Below, one piece after another: positions 55,235 to 64,000 of a DNA stretch of 64,000 nucleotides. This stretch comes from Pedobacter duraquae (GTDB taxonomy: Bacteria > Bacteroidota > Bacteroidia > Sphingobacteriales > Sphingobacteriaceae), in NCBI RefSeq assembly GCF_004362245.1, contig NZ_SNWM01000001.1, forward strand, positions 930,001 to 994,000. The letters are read 5' to 3'. Numbering within the stretch: position 1 is the first letter of the stretch; each line of letters opens with the position of its first letter. Position numbers and translations under genes: made by a program. Below the pieces are notes generated by a model. That model worked only from the letters and a program-made list of their open reading frames with translations, was not told the origin of the DNA and ran no database searches.

Positions 55235-57202
55235 ATGTATATGAAAAAAATCAATTCACTGATCACAGTAATCACAGTGCTATTTTCTATCTCCACCTTT
55301 CAGGTGATGGGACAGCTAAAACAGGACTCATCTGCCTATTACGACCATGTTAACACCTATCTTAACCCTGTGTTGCCCGGAGATCACCCAGATCCCACGG
55401 TACTAAAAACAGGCAACGACTTTTATCTTTGTGGGTCCAGCTTCCATTTTAACCCTTACCTACCGATCTACCATTCCAAGGATCTTGTGCACTGGGAAAT
55501 TATCAGTCGCGTAGTATTCCCAGAGCGGGCAGGTTTTGTCACAGACAAACCTTCGGAAGGAATATGGCAGGGAGCCATTACCTACTTCTATGGCTCGTAC
55601 TGGATCTACTTCTCGGCCAACGGGCAGTGGTTTTCAAAAGCGCAGTCGCCAAAAGGCCCCTGGACAACCCCTGTTCAGTTAACGACAAATCCGAAGACCG
55701 GCTCACTGGGGAACGACAATTCAATCTTCGTTGATGATGATGGCAAGCCCTACATCGTAATTAAAAACGGCAAAACAGTTAACAGGCTGCAAGCATTGGG
55801 CAAAGACGGGCAGTTAACAGATTCGGTAATCAACCTGGATTGGATCAATGCGAAAATGCAGTACAGCTGGGCCGAAGGGCCGGTGATGAGCAAGCGCAAT
55901 GGCTATTATTATTATTTCCCGGCGGGAGACGTAACCGGTGGGCAATATGTTTTGCGCACGAAAACAATCACCAGCGATTCAACAAAATGGGAGCGCCTGG
56001 GTAACTTCTTCAAACCTATTACAGATGCCAGTGCACGCTTTAGAAGACCTAACCACATCTCTGCGCCCTTACAGCTGGCCGATGGAAGTTGGTGGACGGT
56101 AGCACAGAGTTATGAAATTGATGGAAAGGATGACTGGTATGGAACTGGCCGTCAGACTTCACTCTTCCCGATCACCTGGGAGGGAGACCGGCCCTGGGGA
56201 ATGGCTCCTTCAAGCGCCCCTATCAAATCACCTGGGCTTCCACGCTCCGGGATTTTATGGCGTAGTGTAAATTCAGATTATTTTACATCCGGGACTCTGG
56301 GGTTGTGGTGGCATTTCTTAAACAGAAAAGCTACGGCTAACTATTCGCTCCAGGAGCGCAACGGCTGGTTAAGGCTTAAGCCAAGCGAGGAACGTGCACA
56401 TATACTGCAAAAAGAGACTGATCATTTTTATACGGCGGTTACAAAAGTTGATTTAAATGCGATGAAGGCAGGCGACAAAGCCGGCATTTATCTTACCAAT
56501 GGCAATCAGCAAGTATTTGTACAGCTATACACTGGTTTTGATCGAAACAAAAAAATAGTCTTTAAGATGGATACCGCCGTACGCATGATTGCCAATACCT
56601 TTGGCAACCTGGTATGGCTCAAGGTGCAACGAAAGGCACATATGCTTACCGCCTATGCAAGTGCTAATGGAAAAACCTGGACTAGTTTAGGTGCGCCGAT
56701 ATCTGCTGTAAACCTTGACAAAGTACAGCCCAACTATAACTCGTGGGTTGGCACAAGCGTAGGTTTATTTGCCGAAGGTAAAACTGCCGATTTCGACTTC
56801 TTTATTGGTAAAGACGGCTTTACTGAACTACCAGCGCAAGGTTTCAGTAATCAGTTTGGTATTGTAACCCTACTTAAAGATGGACAGAAAGTAGTAACAA
56901 ACACTTCATTGAAGGGCGGCTGGTTTATGATTTCGGGGGTCGACCTCGGCGACAAAGACCATCCTGCACAAATAGAAATTGTTGCTGCTTCATCAACAGA
57001 CAATCAACTGGAGATCTGGCTGGACGACCTTGGAAGCGGACGCAAAATAGCAACTGTGTCCATTACGAAAATGCAAGGCAAGAGCTGGAAGACATTTACT
57101 TCCAAGTTAACAGGAACATCCGGGCATCACGATGTTTTTGTTAAGTTCAAAGCCGGTTCCAAGCAATCAACACTGGTTAAAAGTATCCGTTTTAATAAAT
57201 GA
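55235..57202 (+). CDS. Multidomain GH43 beta-xylosidase/arabinofuranosidase
   Basis: A 655-residue exported enzyme; ATG at 55235 or at 55241 (MKKINSLITVITVLF) gives the signal peptide. The GH43 propeller has GDHPDPTVLKTGNDFYLCGSSFHFNPYLPIYHS, NDNSIFVDDDGKPYI and WAEGPVMSKRNGYYYYFPAG. A GH43 C-terminal concanavalin-like domain follows at about residues 340-510 (LGLWWHFLNRKATANYSL, GDKAGIYLTNGNQQVFVQ), and a CBM6-like C-terminus (WFMISGVDLGDKDHPAQIEIVAAS). It sits between another GH43 and a GH10 xylanase, which supports action on xylan oligomers. Confidence 0.91.
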   Translation: MYMKKINSLITVITVLFSISTFQVMGQLKQDSSAYYDHVNTYLNPVLPGDHPDPTVLKTGNDFYLCGSSFHFNPYLPIYHSKDLVHWEIISRVVFPERAGFVTDKPSEGIWQGAITYFYGSYWIYFSANGQWFSKAQSPKGPWTTPVQLTTNPKTGSLGNDNSIFVDDDGKPYIVIKNGKTVNRLQALGKDGQLTDSVINLDWINAKMQYSWAEGPVMSKRNGYYYYFPAGDVTGGQYVLRTKTITSDSTKWERLGNFFKPITDASARFRRPNHISAPLQLADGSWWTVAQSYEIDGKDDWYGTGRQTSLFPITWEGDRPWGMAPSSAPIKSPGLPRSGILWRSVNSDYFTSGTLGLWWHFLNRKATANYSLQERNGWLRLKPSEERAHILQKETDHFYTAVTKVDLNAMKAGDKAGIYLTNGNQQVFVQLYTGFDRNKKIVFKMDTAVRMIANTFGNLVWLKVQRKAHMLTAYASANGKTWTSLGAPISAVNLDKVQPNYNSWVGTSVGLFAEGKTADFDFFIGKDGFTELPAQGFSNQFGIVTLLKDGQKVVTNTSLKGGWFMISGVDLGDKDHPAQIEIVAASSTDNQLEIWLDDLGSGRKIATVSITKMQGKSWKTFTSKLTGTSGHHDVFVKFKAGSKQSTLVKSIRFNK

Positions 57203-57285
57203 GTTATGCAGGTCAGATCGCGGTTAAATGACCATTTGTACTAGTAAAAATGTTAATTCATACGATTGCAGGGTTTATAATCTCA

Positions 57286-57297
57286 ATACTTTCGTAT
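57286..57297 (+). promoter_or_regulatory. ATACTTTCGTAT motif upstream of the GH10 gene
   Basis: ATACTTTCGTAT lies 22 nt before the GH10 ATG. A near-identical ATACTTTAGTAT lies 28 nt before the GH43 gene at 62932. The TACTTTCG part is one mismatch from the -7 box, and the ATAC/GTAT ends are inverted. Confidence 0.4.
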
Positions 57298-57319
57298 CCT
57301 AAATCAAGTCTTTTTAATT

Positions 57320-58411
57320 ATGAACACGAAACGAAGCCTTCTTTATCTGCTACTTTCAATCTTGACTACCGGGACTTATTTATTGAGTGGTTATACCAGC
57401 GGTATTGCAGAAGATAAAGGGCTCAAGGACTATTACAAGAGCTACTTTCCGATCGGTGTAGCTGTTAAGCCAAGCGATCTTCAAGGAGCTGAAAAAGCGC
57501 TGATCATCAAACAGTTTGCGAGTATCACGGCAGAAAATGCCATGAAAATGGGTCCAATACATCCGGCTGAAGACCGTTATTTCTGGAATGTAGCCGATAC
57601 GATTGTAAAGTTCGGATTAGACAATCACATCAAAGTAAGAGGACATTGCCTGGTATGGCACACACAAACTCCGAGATGGCTTTTTAAGGACCAGGAAGGG
57701 CAAACAGTTTCTAAAACGGTGTTACTGGATCGTATAAAATCTCATATCAACACTGTTGTATCCCGTTACCGTGGCAAAATATACGCGTGGGACGTGGTTA
57801 ATGAAGTGATTGCAGATGACACCAGCTTCTACAGGAAATCGCCGCTCTACACGATTACCGGCGAAGACTTTATTGAGCAGGCATTCAGGGCTGCTCATAA
57901 AGCTGATCCTAAGGCTGTGCTTTTCTATAATGATTACAATACGGAGAACCCTGCAAAAAGAGAAAAGATCTATCAGATGCTCAAAAAATTATTGGCCAAG
58001 GGAGTTCCGATACATGGCGTTGGCTTGCAGGCACATTGGTCTATCAACAATCCCAGTAAAGATGAGCTTGAAAAGTCGATCACCATGTTCTCGAGTTTAG
58101 GCTTACAAATCCAGTTTACCGAACTTGACATTTCTGTTTATACAGGAAGACAGGGAGGCCAAATGATCACCGGAGAAAAAGCCCTTTCGGCTGCTGAGTT
58201 TACTCCTGAGATGGAACGGCTACAGCTTGAGCAATACAAAATGATTTTCGATGTATTCAGAAAATATAAAAAGCAGATCACCGGAGTAACTTTTTGGAAT
58301 TTGTCTGACAAGTATAGCTGGCTCGACGGCCGGGGCAGGAAGAACTTTCCGCTACTTTTTGATGCGAAACTGGAACCTAAAAAAGCATATTACGAGGTGG
58401 TAAAATTTTAA
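57320..58411 (+). CDS. GH10 endo-1,4-beta-xylanase
   Basis: A 363-residue single-domain xylanase that cuts the xylan backbone. The leader (MNTKRSLLYLLLSILTTGTYLLSGY) directs export. The (beta/alpha)8 barrel shows RGHCLVWHTQTPRWLF, the acid/base E162 in WDVVNEVIADD and the nucleophile E268 in IQFTELDIS. VTFWNLSDKYSWL near the end is typical of the family. It lacks the CBM insert found in many gut GH10 enzymes. It has its own 117-nt upstream spacer with a promoter-like motif. Confidence 0.95.
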   Translation: MNTKRSLLYLLLSILTTGTYLLSGYTSGIAEDKGLKDYYKSYFPIGVAVKPSDLQGAEKALIIKQFASITAENAMKMGPIHPAEDRYFWNVADTIVKFGLDNHIKVRGHCLVWHTQTPRWLFKDQEGQTVSKTVLLDRIKSHINTVVSRYRGKIYAWDVVNEVIADDTSFYRKSPLYTITGEDFIEQAFRAAHKADPKAVLFYNDYNTENPAKREKIYQMLKKLLAKGVPIHGVGLQAHWSINNPSKDELEKSITMFSSLGLQIQFTELDISVYTGRQGGQMITGEKALSAAEFTPEMERLQLEQYKMIFDVFRKYKKQITGVTFWNLSDKYSWLDGRGRKNFPLLFDAKLEPKKAYYEVVKF

Positions 58412-59299
<888 letters not shown>

Positions 59300-59315
59300 T
59301 ATAAATTGATCTAAG

Positions 59316-60269
59316 ATGAACAGAATTATTTCATTGGCATTATTTCTTGTAGCCGGAAGCTTTTTGGCCCGTGCACAGAATCCCATCATTAAACATATTT
59401 TCACTGCAGATCCAGCGCCTATCGTATATAAGGATACCGTGTTTTTATTTACCGGTCATGACACCGCCTCCGTTTCTGCAACAAATTATAAGATGCCCGA
59501 CTGGCATGTGTTTTCTTCTACTGACCTGGTAAACTGGCGGGATTATGGTGCTGTACTTGCCCCGAAAGTTTTTTCCTGGGCCACAGGTGATGCCTACGCT
59601 GCACAATGTATTGAGCGCGACGGGAAATTCTACTGGTATGTTTCCACCTTTCATAAAAAGGATGCAAACAGCGGTGGAGGTGCTGCAATAGGTGTTGCGG
59701 TTGCAGACCATCCGGCAGGGCCGTATAAGGATGCTATTGGAAAAGCTTTGATCACCAACGAAATGACAACAGACATGAAATATGGCTGGGACGACATTGA
59801 CCCTACTATACTGATAGATGATGACGGGCAGGCCTATCTTTTTTGGGGAAATGGCAGCTGCAAGTGGGTAAAACTTAAGTCGAACATGATTGAAAAAGAG
59901 GGAGAGATCACCACTTTCACGCCGAAGAATTACATTGAAGGACCCTGGGTGTATAAGCGCAAAGACTTGTATTACCTGATCTATGCCAGCAAAGGTACAA
60001 AGCCTGAAATGATTGAGTACTGTACAGCTAAAAGTGCTACCGGTCCGTGGACCTATCAGGGCATCATCCAAGATAACGTTCCAAACAGCTTTACTACCCA
60101 TCCAGGTATACTGGACTATAAAGGAAAAAGCTATTTCTTTTACCATAACGGCGCCTTGCCCACCGGTGGAAGCTACAGACGGTCGATCTGCATTGACGAG
60201 ATGCACTACAACGCCGACGGCACCATCCAAAAAATAATTCAGACGGCTACCGGCGTTGCTGTAAAGTAA
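59316..60269 (+). CDS. Single-domain GH43 arabinofuranosidase/xylosidase
   Basis: A 317-residue exported GH43 enzyme. A signal peptide (ending SFLARA, then QNP) precedes the propeller: base Asp in FTADPAPIVYKDTVFLFTGHD, pKa Asp in DDIDPTILIDDDGQAYLFWGN and acid Glu in YIEGPWVYKRKDLYYLIYAS. NADGTIQKIIQTATGVAVK closes the barrel; no binding module follows. It begins 16 nt after the esterase gene and is the last plus-strand gene before a convergent esterase. Confidence 0.91.
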   Translation: MNRIISLALFLVAGSFLARAQNPIIKHIFTADPAPIVYKDTVFLFTGHDTASVSATNYKMPDWHVFSSTDLVNWRDYGAVLAPKVFSWATGDAYAAQCIERDGKFYWYVSTFHKKDANSGGGAAIGVAVADHPAGPYKDAIGKALITNEMTTDMKYGWDDIDPTILIDDDGQAYLFWGNGSCKWVKLKSNMIEKEGEITTFTPKNYIEGPWVYKRKDLYYLIYASKGTKPEMIEYCTAKSATGPWTYQGIIQDNVPNSFTTHPGILDYKGKSYFFYHNGALPTGGSYRRSICIDEMHYNADGTIQKIIQTATGVAVK

Positions 60270-60278
60270 AGCTGATCC

Positions 60279-62691
<2,413 letters not shown>

Positions 62692-62931
62692 AGCAGTCTA
62701 GGTCGTTGAAGCCGTTAGATAAAGAGATTAGCTACTCAAAGCTATCTAGAAATTTTAGTCGGAAAGGTAAGTTTTGATCAAATAGATGGCAGGGATGTTA
62801 GTCTTCAGACAATTTATAGCTATTTGACCCTAAAATATTCAAATGTATTAGTAAAATAACGATATCTACTAGTGGTAAGCGGGCAGGCTCGATACTTTAG
62901 TATAAAATAAGCGAGCACCAAATATACTTTT
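62692..62931. promoter_or_regulatory. Divergent spacer between two GH43 genes
   Basis: 240 nt containing the inverted repeat TCAAATAG (62778-62785) and CTATTTGA (62820-62827), and ATACTTTAGTAT at 62892-62903, which recurs before the GH10 gene. It probably drives both GH43 genes. Confidence 0.45.
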
Positions 62932-64000
62932 ATGAACAAAAGATTTTCCTTTACAATCTGTCTTTTAACTCTGCTGATTTGTTCAGCAAAATTGATTTAT
63001 GCCGATCAGGTTATTGTTGGCTATCGCCACCTTGCAGATCCCGGAACGCTGGTCTATAACGGCCGTGTTTACCTCTATGCATCCAACGACGATGACAATA
63101 CTATGGAAAAGAATAGCGGCTATAAGATGAAATCCATTGTATGTGTTTCGAGTAGCGATATGAAAAACTGGACTGACCATGGGGTTGTATTTGAAGCACC
63201 ACGGGATGTAGATTGGGCAGGCAGGACCTGGGCTCCGGCAGCAGTGGCAAGAGATGGCAAAATCTTTCTGTATTTTGGTAATGGGGGAAACGGCATAGGG
63301 GTTGCAACTTCAAGTAGCCCTACAGCCCCTTTTAAAGATCCTATCGGCAAAAAACTAGTGGAAACTCAAACTCCTGGCGTATTGCCTGCGCCAAATATGT
63401 GGCTCTTTGATCCGATGACTTTTGTTGATGACGATGGTCAGGCCTACATGTATTTCGGCGGTAACGGCGATAACAATGTGCGTGTGATTAAACTCAACAG
63501 GGATATGATCAGTGTAGATGGACCGGCAACGTCAATTACTGCACCAGCATTTTTTGAGGCTTCCTGGATGCATAAACGCAACGGCATCTATTATTTCTCT
63601 TATTCTACCAATCCACGCGCACAAATGCGCATTGATTATATGATGAGTAAGAGCCCAACTACTGGCTTTACTTATGGAGGCGTAGTAGCTGCGCAGCCAC
63701 CAAACAATAATAACAACAACCACCAGGGTATTTTTGAATTTAATGGTAAATGGTATCATACTTACCATAACCGGGTAATTGCCTATCAGTCCAAAATTCC
63801 CACAGAATTCAAAAGAAATCTTGCGATCGAAAATCTGGAGTATAATGCCGATGGAACGATACAACAGGTTGCCTATACTGCCGATGGCGTAGCGCAGGTT
63901 GGCGGCTTGGATCCATATGTACGGGTGGAAGCCGAAACCATGAGCGCACAGCAGGGTGTAAAGACTGAATCTTCCACAAACGGAGGATTGGCTGTAACGG
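62932..64000 (+). CDS. GH43 arabinofuranosidase with CBM6, 3' end cut by window edge
   Basis: The ATG at 62932 opens a signal peptide (MNKRFSFTICLLTLLICSAKLIYA) and a frame that remains open to the last base, 356 codons visible. The propeller reads RHLADPGTLVYNGRVYLYASNDDD (base Asp), WLFDPMTFVDDDGQAYMYFGGNG (pKa Asp) and FFEASWMHKRNGIYYFSYS (acid Glu). The end of the visible part, YVRVEAETMSAQQGVKTESS, begins a CBM6 domain. This GH43-CBM6 layout is typical of arabinoxylan arabinofuranohydrolases. Confidence 0.9.
   Translation, partial: MNKRFSFTICLLTLLICSAKLIYADQVIVGYRHLADPGTLVYNGRVYLYASNDDDNTMEKNSGYKMKSIVCVSSSDMKNWTDHGVVFEAPRDVDWAGRTWAPAAVARDGKIFLYFGNGGNGIGVATSSSPTAPFKDPIGKKLVETQTPGVLPAPNMWLFDPMTFVDDDGQAYMYFGGNGDNNVRVIKLNRDMISVDGPATSITAPAFFEASWMHKRNGIYYFSYSTNPRAQMRIDYMMSKSPTTGFTYGGVVAAQPPNNNNNNHQGIFEFNGKWYHTYHNRVIAYQSKIPTEFKRNLAIENLEYNADGTIQQVAYTADGVAQVGGLDPYVRVEAETMSAQQGVKTESSTNGGLAVT

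Noticed and set aside
59445..60230. Long minus-strand open frame (261 codons) inside a GH43 gene
   Set aside because: It is fully antisense to an enzyme with intact catalytic motifs, has no family features and atypical Cys/Val-rich composition. It is a codon-bias shadow.

Overview
The window looks like chromosome of a Bacteroidota bacterium close to Sphingobacteriaceae (Pedobacter-like). Evidence: two SusC/SusD pairs, a SusC-type ECF sigma/FecR pair, a hybrid two-component system, GLPGLI and DUF4397 proteins, Bacteroidota-type promoters (TAnnTTTG), moderate GC, and no tRNA, rRNA, phage or IS signature. All calls were made by reading the sequence; no database search was run.

Layout. 1-19.5 kb is a mixed region: the 5' part of a FecR anti-sigma gene with its ECF sigma factor, an isochorismatase-fold protein lacking the catalytic Cys, small exported proteins, two LytS/LytTR two-component pairs, a PQQ-type aldose dehydrogenase, an outer-membrane barrel/GLPGLI/small secreted peptide group, and two HxlR regulators. 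Each HxlR gene is divergent from an oxidoreductase gene across a palindromic operator.

19.5-31.2 kb is a compact fructan utilisation locus. A minus-strand operon encodes an MFS sugar porter, fructokinase, SusC, SusD and a GH32 fructanase, and ends at a strong terminator. It is divergent from a hybrid two-component regulator whose sensor is a periplasmic-binding-protein domain, the same logic as the known Bacteroides fructan locus. A GH95 gene follows convergently.

34-40.7 kb is an L-arabinose locus: araB-araD-araA-aldose epimerase on the plus strand, and convergently a HAD phosphatase plus an AraR-type (Nudix-derived) regulator. 40.8-45.5 kb is a second SusC/SusD pair.

45.9-52.5 kb encodes an AraC regulator and a four-gene operon that looks like the lower Weimberg pathway: pentonate dehydratase (IlvD/Edd), FAH-family 2-keto-3-deoxypentonate dehydratase, 2-oxoglutarate semialdehyde dehydrogenase and a GntP-type permease. 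The sugar dehydrogenase and lactonase that normally start this route are absent.

52.7-64 kb is an arabinoxylan-degradation cluster: two CE1-type esterases, five GH43 enzymes (the last cut by the window edge), a GH10 xylanase and an SGNH acetylesterase. Together the right half can deacylate and debranch arabinoxylan, cut the backbone, import products, and route pentoses through the isomerase pathway (arabinose) and pentonates through an oxidative pathway to 2-oxoglutarate. The least expected features are the truncated Weimberg operon with its permease, a 64-nt promoter module shared by a LytS/LytTR operon and the next porin gene, and a small Cys-containing secreted peptide beside a GLPGLI/outer-membrane pair.
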